Positions 7,970 to 15,329 of a stretch of DNA of 32,316 nt are shown here, in pieces; positions within the stretch are counted from its first letter, which is position 1, and each line of letters begins with the position of its first letter. Source of the stretch: Nanobdellota archaeon. GTDB lineage: Archaea; Nanobdellota; Nanobdellia; Pacearchaeales; GW2011-AR1. The notes below the pieces were generated by a model that was not told the DNA's origin, ran no database searches, and saw only the letters and a list, made by a program, of their open reading frames with translations. A program made the position numbers and the translations under genes. The stretch covers positions 1 through 32,316 of the forward strand of contig JAHIEM010000051.1 of assembly GCA_018901625.1 (NCBI GenBank), read 5' to 3'.

Positions 7970-8683
7970 CTACAAATTAGCAAGTTCAGCCAGAGCGGTT
8001 TTTTCCATCTCGTGCAAATTAGAGGGAATGATTAAGCAAAATGGTCTCTCTATGTCTTCAGGCAAGTTGTCTAATCTCTCATAATAAATCTTCTTCTTAT
8101 CAGTCCCCATACTAGAGCACACAAGTATCTTGTCAAGAAAAACTTTTTTATTCCCGCACGCTGTTCTTAACTCCTCTCTGGCTTTCTTAAAATCAAGCCC
8201 AATATCCACAAGCAACAAAGTGTGCGCCTTAATCTTCAAATTATCCCTAATTATCTCTGCAAAACTATCCGGAGTAAAATTCTCCTGCCATTTAGGAAGC
8301 GAGGCAGTCTTGCCAAACTTGTACATCTGCAGTCCTGTCTCAGAAATTGCATTAAAAATACCAGCATTATGAATTATCTTATATTTTATCTCTTCCTTCT
8401 CGCATCTCAGAACAAGCGAGATATGAGTAGTTGCCGCGAGTACGTCGCCATAAACAAGAAGAGCAATATCTTTCTTTCTAGCTTCAAGAACAAATTCTTC
8501 TTTTTCCACAAATTCTCTTCCAACCTCTTCAAACTCCCCAGTCTCCTCTCTTAATTCTTCAAGAGTATAAGGAAAATCAACTGTGTAGTTTTCTAAGTAA
8601 ATCTTCTTGCACTTTTTCAAAGCAGAGAGAGCTTCCCGAGTAAGTGAGTTCAAATTCAAACCTAATCCAATCAGATAAAACAT
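7970..8683 (-). CDS. dphB: Diphthine synthase (elongation factor 2 methyltransferase)
   Basis: A 237-residue SAM-dependent methyltransferase of the tetrapyrrole-methylase fold that trimethylates the modified histidine of aEF-2 during diphthamide synthesis. The opening MFYLIGLGLNLNSLT, YLENYT, the SAM-binding VYGDVLAATTH loop, HNAGIFNAISETGLQMYKFG and the C-terminal CLIIPSNLHEMEKTAL match archaeal DphB throughout. Length is close to the usual 250-265 residues, slightly compact. It indicates an archaeal (or eukaryotic) source, since bacteria lack diphthamide. The partner enzyme Dph2 is not in the window. Confidence 0.93.
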   Translation of the reverse strand: MFYLIGLGLNLNSLTREALSALKKCKKIYLENYTVDFPYTLEELREETGEFEEVGREFVEKEEFVLEARKKDIALLVYGDVLAATTHISLVLRCEKEEIKYKIIHNAGIFNAISETGLQMYKFGKTASLPKWQENFTPDSFAEIIRDNLKIKAHTLLLVDIGLDFKKAREELRTACGNKKVFLDKILVCSSMGTDKKKIYYERLDNLPEDIERPFCLIIPSNLHEMEKTALAELANL

Positions 8684-8713
8684 AAAATCACAAGAAGAAT
8701 ATGATTAATAAAA

Positions 8714-8926
8714 CTAACTATCCTTAATCTTGGAGATTAAGCTTTTCTTTTTTCCTCTCCGGATATCCAGCTTAATCTCCTCTTTCCACATATTTCTCAG
8801 GTCTGCAGATAAGCTGCAGCACACCCATGCTCCAAAAATATAAGAAATTGCTGCAGCACCAATAGCATAATATTTATCAAACTCAATAAAATGCTGTCTT
8901 GCCTGCTCAAAAAATTCATACACCAT
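8714..8926 (-). CDS. Small single-span membrane protein, 70 aa
   Basis: Not recognised. It has an N-terminal amphipathic segment, one hydrophobic stretch YAIGAAAISYIFGAWVCCSL (about residues 20-39) and a strongly basic tail rich in Lys/Arg, so it is probably anchored in the membrane with the tail in the cytoplasm. The start lies 2 nt from the stop of the preceding 83-aa membrane gene, suggesting that the two are co-translated. Confidence 0.6.
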   Translation of the reverse strand: MVYEFFEQARQHFIEFDKYYAIGAAAISYIFGAWVCCSLSADLRNMWKEEIKLDIRRGKKKSLISKIKDS

Positions 8927-8928
8927 TT

Positions 8929-9180
8929 TTATTTTACAAACTTCTTATCAAAGCTTTTATGCACAGAAATTAGAGAAACAATGCAGATATATGCCAGAGT
9001 TAAGATTACTGAAAAATCCCTATAAAACACAAGCAATCCCAAAATTAAGCCTGCACTCAACCAAGAAATTAATTTAAACCACCTTCTCCCATTAACAAGC
9101 TCCTCCTTGCATAGATAGGCTAGCAAGTATCCAACTGGGAATGATGTTGCAAGCATTAATGCTATTATTAATACAATCAT
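8929..9180 (-). CDS. Small membrane protein with three predicted spans, 83 aa
   Basis: Not recognised. Hydrophobic segments lie at about residues 2-22, 36-51 and 55-72, separated by short charged loops (CKEELVNGRRW and FYRDF). It is followed after 2 nt by a second small membrane protein gene on the same strand, so they may form a complex or share a process. No family motif is visible. Confidence 0.55.
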   Translation of the reverse strand: MIVLIIALMLATSFPVGYLLAYLCKEELVNGRRWFKLISWLSAGLILGLLVFYRDFSVILTLAYICIVSLISVHKSFDKKFVK

Positions 9181-9244
9181 TATTTATCAAACAGGATTGA
9201 GTTTAAAAGATTTTGCAATTGAAAAGAGAGCTGACAAAAGCATA

Positions 9245-9652
9245 TTATCTTCTTCTGCCTAATTCATAAACTTCTTTTGGATGGGGGTCATCTGGATGTT
9301 CAACTCTCTTCCTGCTTCCAATTTTAATTTTCTTTGGCTTTGTATCTCTAACCCTCTTTAAGGACATTTCTGGCGGTCCTAACAAGTAATCAGTAAGAAA
9401 GCATAATCCTCCAAATGCAAAAATTCCCCCGCTAATCATTGTTGATGTAAGATAAAAACCAGCTTCTCTTCCTCTTTTAAGAGATTCTTCTGATATTTGA
9501 ACAGCTTGTGGTTTTTTTAACTGCTCAGCTATTTCTACAGGATTATATTCAGATAATTTTAAGAAATTTGAAAGAGCATTATAACCAGAATAAAGGGCAG
9601 CTGCCCCTGAAATAAGCCATCCTGCAAAACCAAGTTTTTTAATCAAGCCCAT
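9245..9652 (-). CDS. Membrane protein with two predicted spans, 135 aa
   Basis: Not recognised. Starting MGLIKKLGFAGWLISGAAAL, it has a hydrophobic segment near residues 8-24, a soluble loop of about 45 residues, a second Gly-rich hydrophobic segment (SGGIFAFGGLCFLTDYLL) and a basic, His/Pro-containing C-terminal tail. An in-frame GTG at 9670 is possible, but the ATG at 9652 is the right distance (about 28 bp) from a TATA-like box at 9676-9685. It is divergent from the YrdC gene with overlapping promoters. Confidence 0.58.
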   Translation of the reverse strand: MGLIKKLGFAGWLISGAAALYSGYNALSNFLKLSEYNPVEIAEQLKKPQAVQISEESLKRGREAGFYLTSTMISGGIFAFGGLCFLTDYLLGPPEMSLKRVRDTKPKKIKIGSRKRVEHPDDPHPKEVYELGRRR

Positions 9653-9654
9653 GG

Positions 9655-9688
9655 TTATATTTTTAAACACTTGAAGTATTTAATTTTT
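9655..9688. promoter_or_regulatory. Overlapping divergent leaderless promoters
   Basis: Between two divergent ATGs (9652 minus, 9689 plus) there are only 36 bp. One TATA-like element serves each direction: TATTTTTAAAC at 9658-9668 for the plus gene and its counterpart AAATTAAATACT at 9674-9685 for the minus gene. Each TATA box overlaps the other gene's predicted start zone, so the two genes could compete for polymerase. Confidence 0.45.
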
Positions 9689-10207
9689 ATGGAAAATAAA
9701 AATATGGTTGAATCAATAAAATCAGGGAAAATATTTATTTATCCAACAGACACAATTTATGGAATTGGCTGTGATGCAACAAATAAGCAGGCAGTTGAAA
9801 AAATAAGGCAGATTAAAAATAGAGACAGCAAGCCATTTTCAGTTATTGCTCCAAGTTTTGACTGGATTTATGAAAATTGTATTGTTGATTGTGATTTAGA
9901 AAAATATCTTCCAGGACATTACACAATAATTTTAAAAAAGAAAAATCCAGATTTTTTAAAATGGATTTCTGATAATGATACAATTGGAGTGAGAATTCCT
10001 GCTCACGAGTTTGTTGAGAATATCAAAGAAGCTGATGTGCCGTTTATAACAACTTCTGTTAATTTATCAGGAGAGAAGTTTGCAACTTGCATAGAAGAAG
10101 TTAATAAAGAGATTTTAAATAAAGTTGATGTTATCGTTGATTCTGGGAAGTTAGACGGACAGCCATCTACTTTGATTTTAGATGGAAAAGAGGTAGAAAG
10201 AAAGTGA
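9689..10207 (+). CDS. YrdC/Sua5-family threonylcarbamoyl-AMP synthase
   Basis: A 172-residue YrdC-domain protein. This family makes threonylcarbamoyl-AMP from threonine, bicarbonate and ATP, the first step of the universal t6A37 modification of ANN-decoding tRNAs. Diagnostic segments are IYPTDTIYGIGCDA near the N terminus, IRQIKNRDSKPFSVIA, LPGHYTIIL, TIGVRIPAHEF and PFITTSVNLSGE. Length fits the TsaC/YrdC-only form rather than long Sua5. The ATG at 9689 is preferred over an upstream TTG because of the TATA spacing and because it removes six hydrophobic residues. The stop overlaps the next start by 4 bp (GTGA), coupling it to the TatD gene. Confidence 0.88.
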   Translation: MENKNMVESIKSGKIFIYPTDTIYGIGCDATNKQAVEKIRQIKNRDSKPFSVIAPSFDWIYENCIVDCDLEKYLPGHYTIILKKKNPDFLKWISDNDTIGVRIPAHEFVENIKEADVPFITTSVNLSGEKFATCIEEVNKEILNKVDVIVDSGKLDGQPSTLILDGKEVERK

Positions 10208-11016
10208 GACTAATAGACATACACGCACATTTAGATAATACGAAATACGAAGACGACCTAGACGAAGTTATAGAAAGATGCAGGGAGTATAATGTTACAG
10301 CAGTAATCTCTGGAGTAAATAAAAAAACAAATCGAAAGGTTTTAGAACTGCAAGAAAAATATCCTGATGTAATAAAAGTCACATTCGGCATCTATCCTCT
10401 TGATGCCCTTGCAAAAGAGCTCGAATCAGGCGAAGCAACAGGATTTTCTCGAGACACAGAGCCAGTAGACATTGACAAAGAACTTGCTTGGATAGAAAAC
10501 AACAAAAATAGATGCGTAGCAATTGGAGAAATTGGATTAGATTATAATTGGCCTGAATTTCAAAGCGATGAGATAAAACAAGAGCAGAAAGATAATTTTA
10601 AAAAAATTTTAAAGGTTGCTCGCGAGTTGGATTTGCCAGTTATTATTCATACAAGAAAAGCTGAATTAGATTGTGTTGAAATCCTTGAAAAATTAAATAT
10701 GAAAAAGGTTATTTTGCACTGCTTCATGGGTAGAAAGCATCTCATTAAAAGAGCAGCAAGCAATAAATGGTATTTTTCTATTCCCCCAATAATAACAAGA
10801 TTGCAGCATTTTCAGACTTTAGTTGAATTAGTTCCATTAGAACAGCTGTTAACAGAAACAGATTCTCCCTATCTTTCTCCTGTTGCTGGAGAGAGAAACG
10901 AGCCAGCAAATATCAGAGTAACTATTAAAGAGATAGCAAAAATAAAAAATCTCACTGAAGAAGAAGTAGCAGAGCAAATCTGGAAAAATGCCGCGAGTTT
11001 ATTCAATCTTTCTTAA
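10204..11016 (+). CDS. TatD-family metal-dependent DNase/hydrolase
   Basis: A 270-residue TIM-barrel amidohydrolase-superfamily protein. Metal ligands expected for TatD are visible: IDIHAHLD at the start, AIGEIGLDYNW in the middle, then VIIHTRKA, LHCFMG and ETDSPYLSPV. TatD proteins are 3'-5' exonucleases acting in DNA repair or degradation. It starts with GTG and overlaps the preceding YrdC gene by 4 bp, so the two are translationally coupled. Its end overlaps the convergent transglutaminase-like gene by 14 bp. A loop at about residues 68-90 (LAKELESGEATGFSRDTEP) is longer than in bacterial TatD. Confidence 0.9.
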   Translation: MRLIDIHAHLDNTKYEDDLDEVIERCREYNVTAVISGVNKKTNRKVLELQEKYPDVIKVTFGIYPLDALAKELESGEATGFSRDTEPVDIDKELAWIENNKNRCVAIGEIGLDYNWPEFQSDEIKQEQKDNFKKILKVARELDLPVIIHTRKAELDCVEILEKLNMKKVILHCFMGRKHLIKRAASNKWYFSIPPIITRLQHFQTLVELVPLEQLLTETDSPYLSPVAGERNEPANIRVTIKEIAKIKNLTEEEVAEQIWKNAASLFNLS

Positions 11017-11617
11017 ACTCAACCAGCTTCCCAGCTTCAATCTCAATTTTATCAGCCCTTCTAAGGTTTTTTATCTGCTTCTTATTCAGAACTTTATAAT
11101 GCCTGCACGAAGCTAGATATTCTGGAATCTCCCACAAATTCTCTTCCTTAGTTATCCACTCAACTCCAAATTTCTCAATTAAATCAATAGGCATAGAGTA
11201 CGAGCGCAGTGTTTTTTTCCCGCTGTCAGTAAAATACTCGTGAAAAAAACTCATCACAAGCTCGCGGATATCCCTGTAAACAGGCTCTCTATATCTTAAA
11301 ACAGCATGATTTGTCTTGGAAACAGCTCCCCATTTGCCATTCTCGCGAAATACCGCAACCACATGGTCAAAATCAGACTGAGTTGCTGTGAGATCAACAA
11401 CCAGTGCCTTTTTACCCTGTAATTTAAAAGCAAGAGCAGCCAGCATAGCCCCTTCAATGCAGTGGCATTTTCCAGTTTTCAGTACAGCTCTCGGAGAGAT
11501 GCACGTGTCTCCGTCAGGCTCAAAATTAATTTCAAGTTTATTTAAAAAATCCTGGATTTTCTTTGGCGTGTTAAGTTTTCTCAGGATTTTTAGTTCTTTT
11601 CTTGTGAGATTATACAT
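11003..11617 (-). CDS. Transglutaminase-like (papain-fold) protein
   Basis: A 204-residue protein with a plausible transglutaminase-like core. The catalytic Cys would be in KCHCIEGAMLAALAF (residues about 50-64), the His in DFDHVVAVF, and the third residue in AVSKTNHAVLRYR. Many archaeal members are cysteine proteases or amide hydrolases of unknown target. The C-terminal part is helical and basic, without a recognised domain. There is no signal peptide, so it acts in the cytoplasm. A TATA-like element at about 11641-11653 fits a leaderless start at 11617. The 3' end overlaps tatD by 14 bp on the opposite strand. Confidence 0.68.
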   Translation of the reverse strand: MYNLTRKELKILRKLNTPKKIQDFLNKLEINFEPDGDTCISPRAVLKTGKCHCIEGAMLAALAFKLQGKKALVVDLTATQSDFDHVVAVFRENGKWGAVSKTNHAVLRYREPVYRDIRELVMSFFHEYFTDSGKKTLRSYSMPIDLIEKFGVEWITKEENLWEIPEYLASCRHYKVLNKKQIKNLRRADKIEIEAGKLVEFKKD

Positions 11618-11782
11618 AAACTGAATAAAAGAGATTAGTTATTAAATATATCCAAAATATGCCCTTCATTGCAAAAGTCCATTAAATAATTAAAACAGAT
11701 ATGCCCAATATCTTCAGATAAGGAATAATTACTCTGCAATCACACCAGGATAATAATTGTTCAAACTTAATGTTCAACTCAA

Positions 11783-11797
11783 TAAGTGCAGATTTGT
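11783..11797 (+). repeat. Outer inverted repeat, left copy
   Basis: TAAGTGCAGATTTGT; the exact reverse complement is at 13047-13061. It lies in a 434-base gene-free stretch (11618-12051) that otherwise holds the promoter of the minus-strand gene ending it and several hairpins. Confidence 0.75.
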
Positions 11798-11810
11798 AAA
11801 TCCCCCGACT

Positions 11811-11831
11811 ACCCCCCAGATAGAGGGGGGT
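11811..11831. repeat. G/C-rich hairpin in the left arm
   Basis: ACCCCCC (11811-11817) and GGGGGGT (11825-11831) form a 7-bp stem with a 7-nt loop. It stands out in an AT-rich region. GTGC-TTCG-CAC-type small hairpins follow near 11840-11850. Confidence 0.6.
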
Positions 11832-11997
11832 TTGCCTCAGTGCTTCGCACAATTAGTCGCTTTCAGCGAGATAAAAACAGAAAAATACTTCTTTTATCGG
11901 ACCGAGAAAGACACCAACAAAATTTTAACAAATTTCGTCTAACAAACGATAAGAGGTTTCACTTCGTTACACCCAAATATTTTTCAGTTTTTGATTT

Positions 11998-12009
11998 TTG
12001 AGATGGGGC
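11998..12009 (+). repeat. Inner inverted repeat, left copy
   Basis: TTGAGATGGGGC, the exact reverse complement of 12958-12969. It ends 12 bp upstream of the TATA-like box (GTTTTATAAAG, about 12021-12031) of the first cassette gene. Confidence 0.7.
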
Positions 12010-12051
12010 TAAAAAAAGAAGTTTTATAAAGTCTATTAATATTGTTTACTT

Positions 12052-12438
12052 ATGAAGAAGAGTTTAATCATAGGAATTATTGCAATTATTTTTCTCTTAA
12101 TCATTGGAGTATATTATTTTTCATTTGTCTATATGTCTGAATCTCAAGCCAGAAAGATTATAGTTGAAAGCTATAATCAAAATCCAACTTCCATATGTAA
12201 TAGATTTTATGTTGATGATTCTAGATGTCTTGCTTTTACAGAATGTTATATTGAGAAAGCAGTACCTGCTATGCCAAAGAATCTTTTAATTCAATTTGCA
12301 AAAGATATCAAAGTAGGAAAGTCCTCAGCAATGGATTCATATTCCTTAGTTAATGGAAAACAAATTGGTCAAGATTGTCTTGCTAAGATATTAAATGTTC
12401 CAGACAATGTGAATATAAATTTAATAAATGTGGAGTAG
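12052..12438 (+). CDS. Membrane-anchored extracytoplasmic protein, 128 aa
   Basis: Not recognised. An N-terminal hydrophobic helix (residues about 4-27, after MKKS) would act as a signal anchor, placing the roughly 100-residue remainder outside. The exposed part has four Cys (ICNRF, RCLAFTECY, QDCLAK) that could form disulfides. A TATA-like box about 27 bp before the ATG fits leaderless transcription. The next gene begins 5 bp after its stop, so the two form an operon. The region is AT-rich with A/T-ending codons, and it sits inside paired inverted repeats, which hints at acquisition. Confidence 0.6.
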   Translation: MKKSLIIGIIAIIFLLIIGVYYFSFVYMSESQARKIIVESYNQNPTSICNRFYVDDSRCLAFTECYIEKAVPAMPKNLLIQFAKDIKVGKSSAMDSYSLVNGKQIGQDCLAKILNVPDNVNINLINVE

Positions 12439-12443
12439 GGATT

Positions 12444-12944
12444 ATGGAAACTTTTATCATAATAGGAATTCTTGGATTCATTATTGTATTTATTTTATTT
12501 ATCTTCGTAGCTATATGGGCTCTTCGTAAATATTATGGGGTTAATGATAACTCTTTAAAAAATGTTCAAACAGCTATTAAAAGTAAAACTAATTTATTGC
12601 CTCTAACTTTTTATCTTAAAAGCAGAGGGTGGGGATTATCTTGTTTAAGGATTCCTTTCGGACTTAGAACTGGCGGACCCCAACTTACTGCCAAAGTAGA
12701 ATTAACAGATGATAAAATTATTTTGACTTGGATTAAAAGAGAAGAATTGTCTTATTCTCAATTGAAACTAGTAGATGTTTACAATTTTGGCATAGCTCGG
12801 AATATAATTTTCCATGTTAAAGGAAGAATTTCAACAAGATACGGAAATATTGTTAAAAAAGAATTGCTCGCAGAAGTTCTTAAAATTCTTCAGTCTAAAG
12901 GTGTGAAACTTTCTAGAAGAGCTGAAAAGATATTAAACAGTTAA
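12444..12944 (+). CDS. Membrane-anchored protein with cytoplasmic beta domain, 166 aa
   Basis: Not recognised. Residues 3-28 form one very hydrophobic helix (METFIIIGILGFIIVFIL). A soluble domain with alternating strands follows (TAKVELTDDKIILTWIKRE, YSQLKLVDVYNFGI, NIIFHVKG), which resembles a PH-like or small beta-barrel layout but cannot be assigned. A basic helix closes the protein. The basic residues after the helix suggest the domain is cytoplasmic. It is co-transcribed with the preceding gene, and the inner inverted repeat follows 13 bp after the stop. Confidence 0.58.
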   Translation: METFIIIGILGFIIVFILFIFVAIWALRKYYGVNDNSLKNVQTAIKSKTNLLPLTFYLKSRGWGLSCLRIPFGLRTGGPQLTAKVELTDDKIILTWIKREELSYSQLKLVDVYNFGIARNIIFHVKGRISTRYGNIVKKELLAEVLKILQSKGVKLSRRAEKILNS

Positions 12945-12957
12945 AATAAAAATCTAC

Positions 12958-12969
12958 GCCCCATCTCAA
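12958..12969 (-). repeat. Inner inverted repeat, right copy
   Basis: GCCCCATCTCAA on the plus strand, the exact reverse complement of 11998-12009. The 329-base gene-free stretch 12945-13273 contains this copy, the outer right copy and two further hairpins. Confidence 0.7.
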
Positions 12970-13046
12970 CCTTCTTTTTAGAAAAAAGAAGCAAAAAATC
13001 GGCAAACCCTCTTTATTTATTGGGATTTACTGGCGTCCCGCCATCC

Positions 13047-13061
13047 ACAAATCTGCACTTA
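13047..13061 (-). repeat. Outer inverted repeat, right copy
   Basis: ACAAATCTGCACTTA on the plus strand, the exact reverse complement of 11783-11797. A TTTTTTGC-TTCG-CAAAAA-type hairpin follows within 30 bp. Confidence 0.75.
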
Positions 13062-13173
13062 CTCTTCGGAATTTTTTGCTTCGCAAAAACCGCTTGCAGC
13101 TATTCCTCGTCCCTAACGGGAGTATTTAACAGCACTTAAAAGACTCCACTCCGTTGCACTCGTTCCGTCCAAA

Positions 13174-13205
13174 TTCAAAATTTGTGGGATGCCTCAAATT
13201 TTGAA
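13174..13205. terminator. 11-bp hairpin between cassette and CBS gene
   Basis: TTCAAAATTTG (13174-13184) and CAAATTTTGAA (13195-13205) pair perfectly around a 10-nt loop. It lies about 70 bp beyond the 3' end of the minus-strand CBS gene. There is no U-run, so a terminator or mRNA-stability role is a guess from position. Confidence 0.35.
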
Positions 13206-13273
13206 CTTCTTTTAATCGCGATGTTATATGAAACTGCAAGTTCGCGCCTGATTTCATTTGCTTTGAAGATTTT

Positions 13274-13651
13274 TCAGTCAAAGAAAAAATCATCATTTAT
13301 AGCTTCAGAATGCGCAAGAATGTCAGTAGCAGTAACTATTCCGACTAACTCTCCCTTGCTGAAAACAGGCAGCCTCTTTATCTTGTTCTGAGCCATAATC
13401 TCTGCAGCATCTTCAACACTATCACTCTTGTCTATGCTTATAACTTTCTTGTTCATAACCTCAGAAACCTTTTTCCCAAGATTAGAAACACTCTTCAAGA
13501 TATCAGACTCAGAAACAATTCCAGAAACTTTATCTCCCTTCATAACAATCAATCCCCCAACATTCTTGTCAGACATAATCTTGGCAGCCTCTTTCAGGCT
13601 AGTCTTCTCCTCAATTGCAAGGGCTTTATTCATAATCTCGCTTATCTTCAT
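13274..13651 (-). CDS. Two-CBS-domain protein
   Basis: A 125-residue protein made only of a CBS pair (Bateman module): repeat 1 at residues about 1-58 (ISEIMNKALAIEEKTSLKEA through GIVSESDIL) and repeat 2 at about 60-120 (VSEVMNKKVISIDKSDSVED through GIVTATDIL). Such stand-alone pairs bind adenine nucleotides or SAM and act as regulatory subunits. It starts just after the stop of the dUTPase gene on the same strand, so the two are probably co-transcribed. No partner enzyme domain is fused. The target is unknown. Confidence 0.9.
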   Translation of the reverse strand: MKISEIMNKALAIEEKTSLKEAAKIMSDKNVGGLIVMKGDKVSGIVSESDILKSVSNLGKKVSEVMNKKVISIDKSDSVEDAAEIMAQNKIKRLPVFSKGELVGIVTATDILAHSEAINDDFFFD

Positions 13652-13652
13652 C

Positions 13653-14129
13653 TTACAAATCAGAAATCTGTTTAATCATGTGTTTAATTCCAGTGCTCCC
13701 AAAACCCCGGTCATACCTGCTAGAAACAGGCAAACTCTTAACCTCAGTTATCTTTACCTTTTTAACAGGAATAACTATCATCTGCGCAACCCTCATCCCC
13801 TTTTCAATTTGCACGCTTTCTTCCCCAAAGTTTATCAGAACAATAGAAATCTCTCCCCTATACGCAGGGTCAAATGTCCCAGCAGCAGTGTGAACATTCA
13901 TCTTAGTTGTGATTCCTGCTCTGTCCCGAATCAACCCAACACAACCTTCAGGTATCTCAATCGCCAGCCCTGTCCTGACTGTCTTCTGTTCAAATGGCGC
14001 AAGATTAACAGTCTCATTAGCTCTTATATCAAACCCAACATCACTCTCAAGCGCATATTCAGGCAGAGAAACATCGTGAAAAAATCTCTTAACCTTCAAG
14101 ACACTTTCAATCTTAGCCTCTTTTTTCAT
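13653..14129 (-). CDS. dut: dUTP diphosphatase (trimeric dUTPase family)
   Basis: A 158-residue enzyme hydrolysing dUTP to dUMP and diphosphate, keeping uracil out of DNA. All five dUTPase motifs are visible in order: SDVGFDIRA, LIRDRAGI, AGTFDPAYRGEISIVLIN, GMRVAQMIVIP and RYDRGFGSTG. The last is the C-terminal P-loop-like arm that closes over the nucleotide. The usual Tyr/Asp of motif 3 appears as FDPAYRG. A dCTP deaminase is unlikely because of the GFGSTG tail. It is followed directly by the CBS-pair gene. Confidence 0.93.
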   Translation of the reverse strand: MKKEAKIESVLKVKRFFHDVSLPEYALESDVGFDIRANETVNLAPFEQKTVRTGLAIEIPEGCVGLIRDRAGITTKMNVHTAAGTFDPAYRGEISIVLINFGEESVQIEKGMRVAQMIVIPVKKVKITEVKSLPVSSRYDRGFGSTGIKHMIKQISDL

Positions 14130-14159
14130 AATCCTACCAAGAAAGATATGTTTAAAAAG

Positions 14160-14942
14160 TTAATCCTCAAGCCACTTGAATCTTTTTCTTGCCCAAGAAT
14201 CATATAATGCAATACCCGCATGCTCTGCAACCGAAAACAAAGAATTTCTCTTTCTCATTGCAGCAATAAACCTCCCTGAGTTAATTTTTTCTTTTAAAGA
14301 ATCTCTTAAACTATCCTCACTTGAAAAATCTAGTTCAGTCTCAACATGCCCGTTTCCTAAATCTCTTTTATTATGAGAATCTGAAACAGAAATTCCATTT
14401 AATCCGTGTCTAAAAAGCTCTGTAAAATCTTCTCTAGGCACAATTTCAAAATTAGCATTGAACTGTTCATAACCCTGAAAACTTGCAGAATTCTCAACAA
14501 GGTTTTTTATTCCCACCCCCTGAAGATTTTTGTAGTGGTCAGCAATTGCAACTGCCCCGAGATTAGCTATCTGTTTTAGTGTCTCTTTCAAGCCCAATCC
14601 ACTTGGAATTCTTCTGAAGCTGTCTCCTGCCAGAGCTAAAACATGCCCCTGCAAAGTAGGAATCTCCTGTCCGCGTATTACTCTAAACACGCTCTCTTCA
14701 TCTGTAAACGAAAGCGCATTTCCAATCTCTCTCATGAGCCTGTATCTCCCCAAATGCCCTCTTGCAGAAGCTGCAAACTCCTCAAATCTTATATCCTCAA
14801 AATTAACAAGAGCTATCCCATCAAGTTTGGCGCTCTTAACAGCCCCGATAATGTAATCTGCATCTCTCCCAGCTCTCTCTAAGCTATATCTTCCCTGTTC
14901 CCATGTTGTGAACAAGTGCGTATGCAAATCATATCTTGCCAT
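14160..14942 (-). CDS. PHP-domain metal-dependent phosphoesterase
   Basis: A 260-residue PHP-fold protein. The metal-binding motifs are present: YDLHTHLF at residues 4-11, a RGQEIPTLQGHVLALA segment with Glu and His (about 92-107), AIADHYKN near the middle and VSDSHNKRDLG toward the end. Relatives hydrolyse phosphoesters such as histidinol phosphate, nucleotides or oligonucleotides (the TrpH/YciV group). The substrate cannot be told from sequence. It lies 30 bp upstream of dut on the same strand, so a nucleotide substrate is possible but is only inference. Confidence 0.8.
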   Translation of the reverse strand: MARYDLHTHLFTTWEQGRYSLERAGRDADYIIGAVKSAKLDGIALVNFEDIRFEEFAASARGHLGRYRLMREIGNALSFTDEESVFRVIRGQEIPTLQGHVLALAGDSFRRIPSGLGLKETLKQIANLGAVAIADHYKNLQGVGIKNLVENSASFQGYEQFNANFEIVPREDFTELFRHGLNGISVSDSHNKRDLGNGHVETELDFSSEDSLRDSLKEKINSGRFIAAMRKRNSLFSVAEHAGIALYDSWARKRFKWLED

Positions 14943-15023
14943 GTTAATATATCAGAACTTACTGAGGTTCTTCACCCCAATAATCTAAACTCCCCCAGAT
15001 TTATAAATTTTTTTATAAGAAAT

Positions 15024-15296
15024 CTAAAGCAGCCCTTCTTCACTGTCTTCTGCAGATTCTTTCTTTTCATCTCCAGATTCCTGCTTCATATCATCCAAGC
15101 TAATGGAATTTATCATCTCTCTGAACTCAAGAAACTTCTCTGCAGGTATTCTAGTCCCGCTCTTAGTAAAACCAGTATATTTTTCACTTGAAACAAACTC
15201 GCGTATAGTAAGCCCCTTCTTTCCTCCATAATCATCAATTCTCACAACAATGTCTATCTCAGAATTCTTTGCTATCTTGCCAACATCTTTTTCCAT
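15024..15296 (-). CDS. PC4/p15-like single-stranded DNA-binding protein
   Basis: A 90-residue protein whose residues about 13-65 match the PC4/Sub1 layout: strand IDIVVRIDDYGGKKGLTIRE, FTKSGTRIPAEKFLEF and a closing helix. Family members bind ssDNA or melted promoters and assist transcription or repair. The C-terminal 25 residues are very acidic and disordered (Ser/Glu/Asp-rich), as in many ssDNA-binding proteins that recruit partners through acidic tails. It lies between the metallo-hydrolase and the PHP gene on the same strand. It is moderately divergent, so the family call rests on the strand pattern and the KxGxxI block. Confidence 0.7.
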   Translation of the reverse strand: MEKDVGKIAKNSEIDIVVRIDDYGGKKGLTIREFVSSEKYTGFTKSGTRIPAEKFLEFREMINSISLDDMKQESGDEKKESAEDSEEGLL

Positions 15297-15329
15297 TCTT
15301 ATATTTTTTTTATTAGTTTATATACTTTG

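Larger units (their letters stand above)
11783..13061. mobile_element. Inverted-repeat-bounded cassette with two membrane-protein genes
   Basis: A 1.28-kb segment bounded by perfect 15-bp inverted repeats and carrying a second, inner pair of perfect 12-bp inverted repeats that tightly bracket two plus-strand genes. Beyond the outer 15 bp, short blocks recur in the same order on both arms (AAATCCC, GAGGG...TTTGCC, TGCTTC), as if the arms were long imperfect inverted repeats that have diverged. The arms are hairpin-rich and non-coding (11798-12051 and 12945-13046). No transposase is present and no target duplication is evident, so a non-autonomous or decayed element is an inference. Confidence 0.4.

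Noticed and set aside
12958..13205. Intrinsic terminators of the bacterial type in the gene-free stretch
   Set aside because: The hairpins lack following U-runs, and the strongest repeats pair over about 1 kb rather than locally.
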